Shown in pieces: positions 17,388-25,370 of a stretch of 64,000 bases of DNA (position 1 is the first letter of the stretch; every line of letters starts with the position of its first letter). Under the pieces are notes generated by a model, which did not search any database, had not been told where the DNA came from, and saw nothing but the letters and a program-made list of their open reading frames with translations. The stretch lies in NCBI RefSeq assembly GCF_033406955.1, contig NZ_CP137734.1, positions 7,564,001-7,628,000 of the forward strand, read 5' to 3'. This DNA is from Streptomyces violaceoruber. Its GTDB lineage: Bacteria > Actinomycetota > Actinomycetes > Streptomycetales > Streptomycetaceae. A program made the translations under genes and the position numbers.

Positions 17388-18773
17388 ATGGCCCGTGCGC
17401 GAAACGAAGCCCTCGTTGCACTTCTGCGTGAAGCTGGCTGGTCCCAGCCACAAGTAGCCGCAGCGGTCGCCCGGGTAGCCGCGGAGAGCGGGGTGCGTGA
17501 GCTGGAGGCGATCTCCCGCTCGCACATCGCCATGTGGGTGCAGGGCACACAACCGAGCGGCCAGGCACCTCATATCCTGCGCGAGACGCTGTCCCGTAGA
17601 CTCGGCCGCCACCTCACCCTGGCCGACCTCGGGCTGGAAGGTAAAGCCACAGGCCAAACCGACAGCGGTTCCGACTGGAGCGTCGACCCTCTGACCGTGC
17701 TGGCCGAGCTGGGAAGCGACGACCTCGATATGCACCGACGTAAGCTGCTGGCGACCGCCGCATACTCGGCCGCCGGCCTCGCCTTGCCCACCGCCTCGTG
17801 GTGGGCAGCCGCCCCCGCCGCGGCGGCGAAGCGGCCGGCGGTCTGCCCGCGACCGGTGACCCAGGCCGACATCGACGATGTCCGGGGCCTGACGACTTTC
17901 TACTCCGCGCGCGACCAGCAGCGCGGCGGAGCCTCCGGTCGCTCGGCCCTGGCCGGCCACCTTCGCGACGAAGCGGTGCCTCTGCTCGGCAGCAGGTTCC
18001 GCACGGAACAGCTCCGCCGTGAGACGTACTCGGCTGTGGCGGAGATGACCTACCTCACCGGCTGGATGGCCTTCGACGCCTCCGAACACCGCACCGCCCA
18101 GCGCTACCTCACCCTCGCCGCCCGCATCGCGGCCGAAGCCGGCGACGGACCGCTCGGCGGCCACATCCTGCGCGCCCTCGCCCACCAAGCTGTGGACCTC
18201 GGACATCCGCGTAGGGCACTCGCTCTGGCTGACGCCTCCATGTCCCGCGACCGCTACGGCCAGGCGAGCCCCCGGGAGAAAGCCCTGCTCGCGATCGTCC
18301 ACGCACGAGCCCTGGCGGCCGACGGTGACCGCCCCGCAACCCTCGCGGCCATCAGCCGCGCAGAGCGGGACCTCGCTCGAGCCGACAACAACGAGGCGCC
18401 GGGCCGCGTGGGCTTCTTCCAGGAAGCATCCCTTGCCCACGAGACGGCCTGTGCCCTGCGCGATCTGGGCCAGCCGCTCGACGCGGAGATCCACTTCAAG
18501 CGCAGCGTCGCCACCCGCCGCCAGCAGTACGCCCGGACCCACAGCGTGACCCTCGGCTACCTCGGTGCCGTACAGGTGCAGCAGGGCCACGTCGACGAGG
18601 CGTGCGCGACCTGGAGCCGCGCTCTGGACGCCATGACCGGAGTGCAGTCCGGACGGGCCCGGGACGTCATCGTCCGCATGCGGAGTGACCTGTCTCCCGT
18701 GCGCGGCCGCGGCGGCCGTCACATCGCGGAGCTCGACCGCCGCGCCCGGGAGACGCTGCGAGCCATAAGCTGA
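17388..18773 (+). CDS. XRE/TPR-type regulatory protein
   Basis: 461 residues. Residues 10-60 look like a divergent XRE HTH (ALLREAGWSQPQVAAAVARVA, then SRSHIAMWVQGTQPSG). A hydrophobic stretch at about 122-147, preceded by RRKLL, gives a twin-arginine-like look also seen in other Streptomyces regulators of this class; true export is doubtful. The C-terminal 270 residues are TPR helices (ALAHQAVDLGHPRRALALADASM, then ALRDLGQPLDAEIHFKRSV). Such proteins are usually peptide- or protein-responsive transcription regulators. It is divergent from DUF6415 across 189 bp and could control the lanthipeptide run. Confidence 0.82.
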   Translation: MARARNEALVALLREAGWSQPQVAAAVARVAAESGVRELEAISRSHIAMWVQGTQPSGQAPHILRETLSRRLGRHLTLADLGLEGKATGQTDSGSDWSVDPLTVLAELGSDDLDMHRRKLLATAAYSAAGLALPTASWWAAAPAAAAKRPAVCPRPVTQADIDDVRGLTTFYSARDQQRGGASGRSALAGHLRDEAVPLLGSRFRTEQLRRETYSAVAEMTYLTGWMAFDASEHRTAQRYLTLAARIAAEAGDGPLGGHILRALAHQAVDLGHPRRALALADASMSRDRYGQASPREKALLAIVHARALAADGDRPATLAAISRAERDLARADNNEAPGRVGFFQEASLAHETACALRDLGQPLDAEIHFKRSVATRRQQYARTHSVTLGYLGAVQVQQGHVDEACATWSRALDAMTGVQSGRARDVIVRMRSDLSPVRGRGGRHIAELDRRARETLRAIS

Positions 18774-18848
18774 CACCCGATCACGTCGGCGTCCTGCTGC
18801 GAGGCGTCCGGCCGTGCCGGTAGTCAGAGGGATGGAGAGGGAAGAACG

Positions 18849-19334
18849 GTGCCCAGCTACGAGGTCAGCTCGATCGCCACGGTCGTCGGAGGTCACACCC
18901 AGGTCTTGGACGACTACCAGGGCGGCGTCCGCTCGATCATCCGGCTCAACGACGAGTACCCGCTGGAGACCCTCCAGGGCATCGAGGAGTTTTCGCACCT
19001 CACCGTGGTTTGGCGCTTCCACCGGGCGCGCCCCGAAGACGTGCGGTTGCACGCCCGCAGCCCGCGCGGCGACGCCCGATGGCCGGCGACCGGTACCTTC
19101 GTGCACCGCAACCACCGCCGCCCCAACCAGCTCGCGATCAGCTTCCCGCACCTGCTCGACGTCGACGGCCGAGACCTTCACGTCACCGACCTCGACGCGG
19201 TCGAGGGCACCCCCGTTCTGGACCTCGCCCCGTACTTCCAGCAGATGGGCCCGCGAGGCCCGATCCGCCAGCCGGCCTGGCCCGGTGAGATGCTCGCCCC
19301 GACCTACTGGAGCGACGCCAGCGAGCGCCCGTAG
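18849..19334 (+). CDS. TrmO/TsaA-like (UPF0066) SAM-dependent methyltransferase
   Basis: 161 residues from GTG 18849. The beta-barrel TrmO fold is indicated by LETLQGIEEFSHLTVVWRFH near 39-58, GTFVHRNHRRPNQLAISF near 83-101 and DLDAVEGTPVLDLAPYF near 118-134. E. coli TrmO N6-methylates t6A37 of tRNA with SAM, but actinobacterial members act on varied substrates. The usual RSP(H)RPNPIG motif is here HRNHRRPNQLA, so substrate is uncertain. Flanked by two regulator genes, with no evident operon partner. Confidence 0.85.
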   Translation: MPSYEVSSIATVVGGHTQVLDDYQGGVRSIIRLNDEYPLETLQGIEEFSHLTVVWRFHRARPEDVRLHARSPRGDARWPATGTFVHRNHRRPNQLAISFPHLLDVDGRDLHVTDLDAVEGTPVLDLAPYFQQMGPRGPIRQPAWPGEMLAPTYWSDASERP

Positions 19335-19457
19335 GCGTGTGGAGAGCAGCGGGGCACCCTTCAGGCGGCCACTCGGCTCGTCGAGTACGCACGGCATGAA
19401 GACTCCCGGATTCACAGGAAGTCGGCAGGTTCGGAGGTTTCTCGACGACATGGGTTG

Positions 19458-19964
19458 TCACGCCAATTGGGAGAGGAGCCCAGCGGACTCCGGGCAACGG
19501 AAGACGGCCCACACGCCCTTACCGGTGACCCCTTGGGCGTTTTCTCGCGGCGCTGCCGTCCAGTAGTCGGCCACCGCGTCGACGAGCTTCAGACCGCGGC
19601 CACAAGTGGCATGCGGGACAGGCCGAACGGCCGCCACGGGCGCCTCGTTGGAGTTGTCAGTGACCAGAACACCCAGCGCTCTGCCCGGCTGGAGGGCCAG
19701 CGCGATACCGACGTGCTCGCTGTCGTCCGTCGGCCGGGTCCGGCCGTGCAGCACCGCGTTGGTGACCAGCTCGCTGACAGCCAGTACCACCCCGTCGGTG
19801 AAGTCCCCCGCCTCGGGGAAGCGCCAGCCGAAGAGCTGCTGCCGGACGAAGAACCGCGCGTCGCGAACCGACGCCGGCGTGCTCTCGACCTCGATTGCCG
19901 CACGCTCGATTCCCTGACCATCGGCCAGCTCAGCCAGGACCGTGTGGTACGCCGAGGACGTCAT
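19458..19964 (-). CDS. RsbW-like ATP-binding protein (anti-sigma/serine kinase fold)
   Basis: 168 residues from ATG 19964 with GGGAGG upstream. HATPase fold: N-box VLAVSELVTNAVLHG near 61-75, LGVLVTDNSN near 96, G-box GRGLKLVDAVADYWT near 122-136, and GKGVWAVF near 148. Stand-alone proteins of this kind are abundant in Streptomyces and act as anti-sigma factors or serine kinases on anti-anti-sigma partners. The partner is not in this window. It is transcribed divergently from the XRE/TPR regulator at 20283, with a cluster of repeated boxes between. Confidence 0.88.
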   Translation of the reverse strand: MTSSAYHTVLAELADGQGIERAAIEVESTPASVRDARFFVRQQLFGWRFPEAGDFTDGVVLAVSELVTNAVLHGRTRPTDDSEHVGIALALQPGRALGVLVTDNSNEAPVAAVRPVPHATCGRGLKLVDAVADYWTAAPRENAQGVTGKGVWAVFRCPESAGLLSQLA

Positions 19965-20132
19965 CGATCCACCTCCCTGTGGGTGACGAACGCCGCGCCT
20001 TCTCGCCGCAAGGTGCGGCGGGAGACGCGCGAACGCAGGCCCGGCGACCGGGCGTTCCACGCCACCGGTCGGCGAGCGGTTCGTCGGGCTTCTGGGAGCA
20101 GCAAGGTTCGCCCCACCGGTATCGACGAACAA

Positions 20133-20211
20133 CAGTCACCCTTCGCCGATCAGTCACTTCTTGCTTGCAGGTGACTGATCCGGTCGCCAGGCCGTCGAAT
20201 CAGTCACTGAT
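20133..20211. promoter_or_regulatory. Cluster of four CAGTCAC/GTGACTG boxes (candidate operator)
   Basis: CAGTCAC occurs at 20133-20139, 20151-20157 and 20201-20207, and its complement at 20171-20177. Two of them form a perfect inverted repeat, GATCAGTCAC (20148-20157) and GTGACTGATC (20171-20180); another is within the palindrome ATCAGT-C-ACTGAT (20199-20211). The cluster lies between the RsbW-like gene and the XRE/TPR gene and probably binds the latter. Confidence 0.65.
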
Positions 20212-20282
20212 CCCGCGGATGGGGGAGTGCCTCACCGATACGCTGCCAGGAGTAGGAGCAGGGCGAGTTGGAGGAGGGGGCC

Positions 20283-21698
20283 TTGGACCGCAAGCCGCAC
20301 CGTCCGTCCTGTGCACAGCGGTTACGCGAGGCCGCCGCCGACCGTGGAGAGCCGGTTCAGGAAACCGCCCATCGGATCCACGCCCACTGCGGTGTGACGC
20401 TGCTCCGCGCGCATCGCCTGGCGCGGGGGATGACCCTGCAGGAGGCCGCCGACGGCCTCAACACTCTCGGAGCACGGTATGAAGCAGCACCCCGGGCGGA
20501 CGGTGATCAACTGGGGCACTGGGAAAAGGGCCGGCAGCCCCGCCCGGTCACCGTGGAGTTGTTGTGCGAGTTCTACGCGAGCACGGCTCAGGACCTGGGA
20601 CTGCGCGGAAGCAGCCAGCCTTTCTCGCCGGACGAGCCTCCGGCTGAGGAGAGGGCGCCGGCACGGAGACCCCAGCAGGCACTCACCCCCGCGGTCGCCC
20701 CACGACGCGCGGCGGATACGGTTCCCCTCTCCTTCGAGCAGCAGATCGATGCCGCCCGGCGGTCGGTCGACCGCACCCTTGGGGCGGGCACGGTGACGCC
20801 CACGCAGCTGGACCTGCTCGACGAGCAGTTGCTGTGGGCGCGCGAACAGTACGTCTACACGCCGCCCGCGTCGATGATCGAGATTCTGCTGGGCCACCTG
20901 TCCGAGGTCGAGGACCTGGCCGCCCACCGTCAGCCGGCCGCTGTACAGGTCCGGCTCTCCGAACTCACAGCGGTGATCGCCACGCTGATCGCCGACGCCT
21001 TGATGAAACTCGGGCACCTCCGCCGGGCGCAATCCTGGTACGCCACCGCCCGCAACGCGGCCGACGACAGCGGCAACACCGAGCTGCGCGCCCGCGTCCG
21101 CGCACAGGCCGCCATGCTCCCCTACCACTACGGCCCGATCGAGGCCGCGGTTGCCCTGTCCAGAGAGGCACGGATCCTCTGCCGCAACCGGCCCACGCCC
21201 ACCGCCGCCTTCGCTTCGGCCGCCGAGGCACGGGCCTTGGCGAAGCTTGGCCACGCGGAGGGAGCGGAAGCCGCCCTTCGGCAGGCCACCGAGATCTTCG
21301 AGCGAAGCCATGCCAGAGCGGACACGGGCAACGATGCCTTCGCTTTCCCTGAGCGGCGCTTTCTCCTCTATATGAGCGGCACCCTCACCGCACTCCGGCG
21401 GACCGTCGAAGCCCGACGCGTCCAGGAGAGCGCGCTCGCTCTGTACCCGGAAAAGACCGGCATCGACCCGGCCCTCCTTCACTTCGAGGCAGCCCTCTGC
21501 CTCGCCCACGAACACAGCACCGAGGAAGCATGCCAACTGGCGGCCGCCACGTTCCTGCGGACAGATCCGGCGCATCGGACCCCTATCGTCGAGGAGCGGG
21601 CGCGGGAGGTCGTGGAAGTCCTGCCGCCGCGAGTTCGAGGCAGCCGTGTGGCGCGGGAACTGCGCGAAATTCTCGCACTTCCTCCCGGCCAGATGTGA
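20283..21698 (+). CDS. XRE/TPR-type regulator
   Basis: About 471 residues from TTG 20283, which has GGAGGAGG 5 bp upstream; TTG 20268 is the alternative. HTH of XRE type at about 15-70 (AQRLREAAADRGEPVQETAHRI, then LARGMTLQEAADGLN and WEKGRQPRPVTVELL). The rest, from about residue 150, is TPR-like helices (LSEVEDLAAHRQPAAVQVRLSELTAVIATLIADALMKLGHLRRAQSWYATAR). The end overlaps the GTG of the phosphotransferase-like gene (GTGA). The upstream box cluster suggests autoregulation. Confidence 0.85.
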   Translation: MDRKPHRPSCAQRLREAAADRGEPVQETAHRIHAHCGVTLLRAHRLARGMTLQEAADGLNTLGARYEAAPRADGDQLGHWEKGRQPRPVTVELLCEFYASTAQDLGLRGSSQPFSPDEPPAEERAPARRPQQALTPAVAPRRAADTVPLSFEQQIDAARRSVDRTLGAGTVTPTQLDLLDEQLLWAREQYVYTPPASMIEILLGHLSEVEDLAAHRQPAAVQVRLSELTAVIATLIADALMKLGHLRRAQSWYATARNAADDSGNTELRARVRAQAAMLPYHYGPIEAAVALSREARILCRNRPTPTAAFASAAEARALAKLGHAEGAEAALRQATEIFERSHARADTGNDAFAFPERRFLLYMSGTLTALRRTVEARRVQESALALYPEKTGIDPALLHFEAALCLAHEHSTEEACQLAAATFLRTDPAHRTPIVEERAREVVEVLPPRVRGSRVARELREILALPPGQM

Positions 21699-22636
21699 CA
21701 CTCGGCCATGTGTCCGCGAGCCTGGAACGCATGAGAGAGATGGCGCCGGCCCCCGGCGGGTACGACGAGGCCGAGATGCACCGGATCCTGGAACGGGCGT
21801 GCGCTGCCGCTGGCCTCGACAGCCGCGGTTCCCGCCTCCTCCGCGGCCACACCAACGCGGTTGTCCTGCTGGAGAAGGATCAAGTCGTCGCGAAGATCGC
21901 CCGCAAGGGCTCCCGGGTCGAAGACGTGACCCGCAAGGTCGAGTTCGTCAGGCGGCTCATGGCCGCCGGCTTCCCCACCGTTCCGCTCCACCCCGTCGAC
22001 CAGCCCGTCCTCGTCGACGGCCACGCGGTCACCTTCTGGACCTACCTGCCCCAGCCCGAGCAGCCCGTAGAGGCCCAGCAACTGGCGCAGCCCCTCCGTG
22101 AGCTCCACAACTTGCCCCTGCCACCGCTTTGCTTCCCCGAGCACGACAACATCGGGGCCATTCGACGCTCACTGTCCGCCATAACATGCCTGCCGCCTGA
22201 CGCCATCCGATTCATGGAAGCGCAGACGGATCGCCTCGCAGCCGAGCTCCGAGACATTCGTTTCCCCCTGGCCCGAGGGCTGATCCAAGGCGACCCCCAG
22301 CACCGGAACGCCCTCCACGCCCCGGACGGCGGGGTGGTCCTGTGCGACTGGGATACGGTCGCCTACGGCCAGCCCGAATGGGACCTGGTCACGATCGAGG
22401 TGCACTGCCGCCGCTTCGGCTTTGGCCAGCACCATTACCGCCGCTTTGCCGACGCCTATGGCTGGGACGTCACCGCTTGGCCGGGCTACCCGGTACTCGC
22501 TGGACTGCGTGAACTACGCATGATCACGACCAACGCCCGAAAGATTCACCATGCTCCAGCGAGCCTTGCTGAGGTGCAAAGGCGGGTGGAAGCACTACGG
22601 AAAGGCGATCGGGCGTTCCGGTGGCACATCCTCTGA
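21695..22636 (+). CDS. Aminoglycoside phosphotransferase (APH)-like kinase
   Basis: 313 residues from GTG 21695, overlapping the stop of the XRE/TPR gene; ATG 21732 is possible. Kinase-like features: SRLLRGHTNAVVLLEKDQVVAKI near 42-64 (nucleotide loop and Lys), catalytic loop LIQGDPQHRNAL near 196 (Gln replaces the usual His, catalytic Asp and Asn kept) and metal-binding CDWDTVAYGQPEWDL near 218. Paired XRE regulator and APH-like kinase genes are common in Streptomyces. Antibiotic resistance is not implied; the substrate is unknown. Confidence 0.85.
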   Translation: MTLGHVSASLERMREMAPAPGGYDEAEMHRILERACAAAGLDSRGSRLLRGHTNAVVLLEKDQVVAKIARKGSRVEDVTRKVEFVRRLMAAGFPTVPLHPVDQPVLVDGHAVTFWTYLPQPEQPVEAQQLAQPLRELHNLPLPPLCFPEHDNIGAIRRSLSAITCLPPDAIRFMEAQTDRLAAELRDIRFPLARGLIQGDPQHRNALHAPDGGVVLCDWDTVAYGQPEWDLVTIEVHCRRFGFGQHHYRRFADAYGWDVTAWPGYPVLAGLRELRMITTNARKIHHAPASLAEVQRRVEALRKGDRAFRWHIL

Positions 22637-22934
22637 CGGGGCTGCCTGAACTGCGGCGCGGCCTCCTTGCTGCCCGGTCCTCGATCGCGACCAAGAGGTC
22701 GACTGTCGGTGATAACAGTAAGAAGTGCGAATTGTTCTCGTGAGCGGCCCTGATACTCCGCTTGAGGTAGCCGATGAGGTGGTACAGCCACTGCTGCATA
22801 TCCGACTCGGGCAGCCCCATGTCGGGTACGGCGTAGAACTCGCCGAGACGCATGCGAAGACGGCCGGGCGGGGTGTCGGCGTATTCACGCAGTTGTCGCT
22901 CTGCGGCGGCGATGACCCACGGTGGCTTTGCCAC
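22524..22934 (-). CDS. Hypothetical protein or remnant, convergent with the APH-like gene
   Basis: 136 residues. The first 95 residues look like real protein (KPPWVIAAAERQLREYAD, then ESDMQQWLYHLIGYLKRSIRAAHENN), with base use less GC-rich than around. The last 40 residues overlap the end of the APH-like gene and look unstructured. Upstream frames on the same strand hint at further coding sequence in another phase, so this may be a broken gene. No family recognised. Confidence 0.4.
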   Translation of the reverse strand: MAKPPWVIAAAERQLREYADTPPGRLRMRLGEFYAVPDMGLPESDMQQWLYHLIGYLKRSIRAAHENNSHFLLLSPTVDLLVAIEDRAARRPRRSSGSPVRGCATGTPDRLSVVLPPAFAPQQGSLEHGESFGRWS

Positions 22935-23386
22935 GTCTGCCTGAGGTAGGCGGTGAGCGCGTGGCTGGGTTCGTCCGCGGTGTCGTCAGCGGGTTGGCCA
23001 AGGTCGCCGCACGGGGCCTCGGCCCCTCCCTGCAATTCGGGCAGCCTATGCGGGCCATCAAGATGTCCCGCGCTGGCATTCGCTCATGGCAGACGAGGAA
23101 AGCTCCGAAAGGCTGGCCCTTCTTCTAGGGCTATGTCAACCTACAACACCTCGGAAGCACGGAGCCGATAAGCGGGCCACTGGGTTGCCTGATGAAGGGC
23201 CCCTCCAGTGGTACGTCGGCGCAACATAGACCACGATCGCCGGTTAGCCAAACCGGTGATCGTGACGACCATGGAGGTGTTGGCCCTCGGCTGCGCTTGG
23301 CGTCGAATCTATAGAGAGGCGGGGACAGTGCCGTAAGTCGCGAGGAGGAAAAGAGCGGCACCTGCTGTTTACTCGATAGCGGCGCA
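22935..23386. other. Intergenic stretch before the excisionase gene
   Basis: No convincing gene. It holds a strong stem-loop at 23232-23264 (listed separately) and marks the change from core-like sequence to the mobile region. The attachment site of the integrase could lie in it, but no tRNA gene or clear direct repeat was found. Confidence 0.4.
23232..23264. terminator. 14-bp stem-loop
   Basis: Arms CACGATCGCCGGTT (23232-23245) and AACCGGTGATCGTG (23251-23264) pair along 14 bp with a single G-T mismatch and a 5-nt loop. No T-run follows. It may be a terminator or a protein-binding site near the integration module. Confidence 0.6.
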
Positions 23387-23629
23387 ATGGGTATGAGGGG
23401 AACGGTTATTCGGTTGATGGCTGCTAATGAGATGGTAGGTGTGATCTTGGCGCAGGGTGGAAGCTACCGACTTCTGACGCCGGCTGAAGTCGCTGACTGG
23501 TTGAAAGTCAGCGAGTTGACCATTAAGAACAAGTATCGAGTTTGGGGGCTGCGGCCGCAGAAGGTCGGACGCCTTCTGAGGTTTCGCGAACGCGACGTGG
23601 TCGCCTACCTGGAAAGGAAATATGGGTAG
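23387..23629 (+). CDS. Excisionase-like HTH protein (Xis/AlpA type)
   Basis: Up to 80 residues; an internal ATG gives MAANEM... as another start. The core is a MerR-like excisionase HTH: YRLLTPAEVADWLKVSELTIKNKYR, then VGRLLRFRERDVVAYLERKYG. In integrative elements such proteins bend DNA for excision and bind near the int gene. It lies 48 bp before the integrase gene. Base composition is lower in GC than its neighbours, as expected for acquired DNA. Confidence 0.85.
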   Translation: MGMRGTVIRLMAANEMVGVILAQGGSYRLLTPAEVADWLKVSELTIKNKYRVWGLRPQKVGRLLRFRERDVVAYLERKYG

Positions 23630-23676
23630 CTCAAGAGGACTGATGTTTTCGTCGGCCGAGCAGACGGTGCGATAAT

Positions 23677-24960
23677 TTGGCTCGAGTATTCCAGAAATGC
23701 AAGGAAGACGAAAAGAGTCGTAACTACCCCTGCACCACGACTCGCTGCGGTCATCCTTGGACCGTGCGATATCGGGAGCCCGGCGGCCGAGGTGGACGGC
23801 AGCGGGAGAGGTCGTTCGAGAAGAAGGGGGACGCCGACTCCTTCGCGGCCAAGGTCGAGCGGGAAAAAGACCTCGGTACCTACATAGCTCCCACCGGCCT
23901 ACTGGTTCCCCTCGTAGCCGTGTACCGCGAATTCATCGACTCTGGGAGTCGGGTGAACGGAACGCGGTACCAGTACGAGACGAGCCTTCGTCTCCACGTG
24001 GAGCCCTACTTCGGGTCCACTGCCGTCGGTGCAGTCAAACCGAAGCATCTCAATGCATGGCTGAAGTGGATGGTGGAAGAACGTGGTTATGAAGAGAGCA
24101 CGGCGATCAATCGCTACGAGACGCTTGCCGGCGTCTTCAGCTTCGCCGTCGCGAATGAGTACATAACCAAGAATCCGTGCCAGCACGTCCGCACCGGTCG
24201 TCAGCGGGTGAAGCGGAGGGTCAAGAAGACGATCCGCCTGCCGACCCTGGCGGAGATCGAGGCGATCGAACGGCACCTACCCGGCCCCTACAAGTTGCTC
24301 GTGTGGCTCATGGCGGGGTGTGGCCTGCGCATCGGTGAGGCGTGCGCTGTGACGCTGCAGCAGTTCGACCTCGAAAGCGGAACGTTGTACGTCGACCGTC
24401 AGGTCACGCAGGACGGCGAGAACGAGGAGCCCAAGACCGCAGTCCAGAAGGCCATCACGAAGGGGAGAGGGCGCGCTCACTGTGTCCGGCACCTCAAGTG
24501 GCGTGATCTGGATGAGGGTCGAGCGGTTCCAGTGCCGCCCACCATTGCCGCGAAAGTGCAGGAGCACGTCCGGATGTACGGCACCTTTCGTGTGGAGGAG
24601 GGGCCGAACCGCCTGGAGGGGGACTACCTCTTCTCCAACATCGGGCGTACCAACATCCTCATGTACTCCCTGGTGGACCGGCTGTGGCGCAACGCCAAGA
24701 GGGCAGCGGGCATCAAGAGGAGGATCACCACGCACTGGCTCCGCCACTTCTTCGCCTCCGCCGGCCTCTCGAAGGGAGTACCGGTGACGGACATGGCTGA
24801 GTGGCTGGGGCATCGGGACCCGCGAATCACCCATCAGACCTACGCGCATGTGATGCCTGACGCTCCCGAGCGCCTGAGATCTCTGATGGACGCCGTCTTC
24901 ACGATGCAGACCGAGCTCGATCTGCCCCTGGAGTTCGAGGCGGTGGTCGAGGCGGCCTGA
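23677..24960 (+). CDS. int: Tyrosine recombinase (phage/ICE-type integrase)
   Basis: 427 residues from TTG 23677. N-terminal DNA-binding part with YPCTTTRCGHPWTVRYREPGG near 16-36, a core-binding SAM-like domain at about 78-155, and the catalytic domain with Arg in CGLRIGEA near 218, HWLRHFFAS (H-x-x-R) near 355, and HRDPRITHQTYAHV with the His and nucleophile Tyr near 389. All catalytic residues look intact. Members integrate elements of actinomycetes at tRNA genes. Preceded by xis and followed by a 48-bp palindrome that probably ends the transcript. Confidence 0.93.
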   Translation: MARVFQKCKEDEKSRNYPCTTTRCGHPWTVRYREPGGRGGRQRERSFEKKGDADSFAAKVEREKDLGTYIAPTGLLVPLVAVYREFIDSGSRVNGTRYQYETSLRLHVEPYFGSTAVGAVKPKHLNAWLKWMVEERGYEESTAINRYETLAGVFSFAVANEYITKNPCQHVRTGRQRVKRRVKKTIRLPTLAEIEAIERHLPGPYKLLVWLMAGCGLRIGEACAVTLQQFDLESGTLYVDRQVTQDGENEEPKTAVQKAITKGRGRAHCVRHLKWRDLDEGRAVPVPPTIAAKVQEHVRMYGTFRVEEGPNRLEGDYLFSNIGRTNILMYSLVDRLWRNAKRAAGIKRRITTHWLRHFFASAGLSKGVPVTDMAEWLGHRDPRITHQTYAHVMPDAPERLRSLMDAVFTMQTELDLPLEFEAVVEAA

Positions 24961-25370
24961 GACGAATTCGTCAACGGGTGATGCCTGCAGCCGGACGTCC
25001 GGCTGCAGGCATCACCCGTTCGGCTTGGTGCCGTTGAGGATCGTTGGACTGACGTCTGTTCACCTGCACCCGTCTTCGCCTTGGTGTGTCTGCGAAACAC
25101 GGTCCTCATGAAGCTGGCTATGTGGCGGTGTACCAGGTGTTGTGTGGAAACGCGGCCACAGCGGATGGGTCTGGTTGCGGATCTCAAAACCCCTGAGACT
25201 TGGCGATTTCGTAGGGTGATATGTCTAGGTTATGCCGGATGTGTGCGACGGTACGGTCGTGCAGATGACGAGTTTTGCCTGGCCGCGTCCGCAGCGGCGT
25301 GAGGTGCCTTCTACGATCTTCTCCGTCATCCAGTTTCCCGTCCGTATGGTCGGCTACTCAGGGTAGGCGC
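24961..25370. other. Intergenic stretch after the integrase gene
   Basis: Contains the 48-bp palindrome at 24973-25020 and otherwise no gene that can be supported. Sequence after 25080 is less GC-rich. No tRNA gene was recognised in it. Confidence 0.45.
24973..25020 (+). terminator. 48-bp perfect palindrome after int
   Basis: 24-bp arms meet without a spacer, forming a perfect palindrome centred on ACGT. It begins 12 bp after the integrase stop. As RNA it would form a very long hairpin, so a terminator is the simplest reading; a recombinase site is possible. Confidence 0.85.

Noticed and set aside
16704..19451. A 915-codon minus-strand open frame
   Set aside because: Only its last 164 codons look like a protein (DUF6415-like, with a ribosome site at ATG 17198). 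The rest is antisense to the XRE/TPR and TrmO-like genes.
22637..25370. tRNA gene or attachment site next to the integrase
   Set aside because: No cloverleaf-like sequence or matching direct repeat was found around int, so no att site is claimed.
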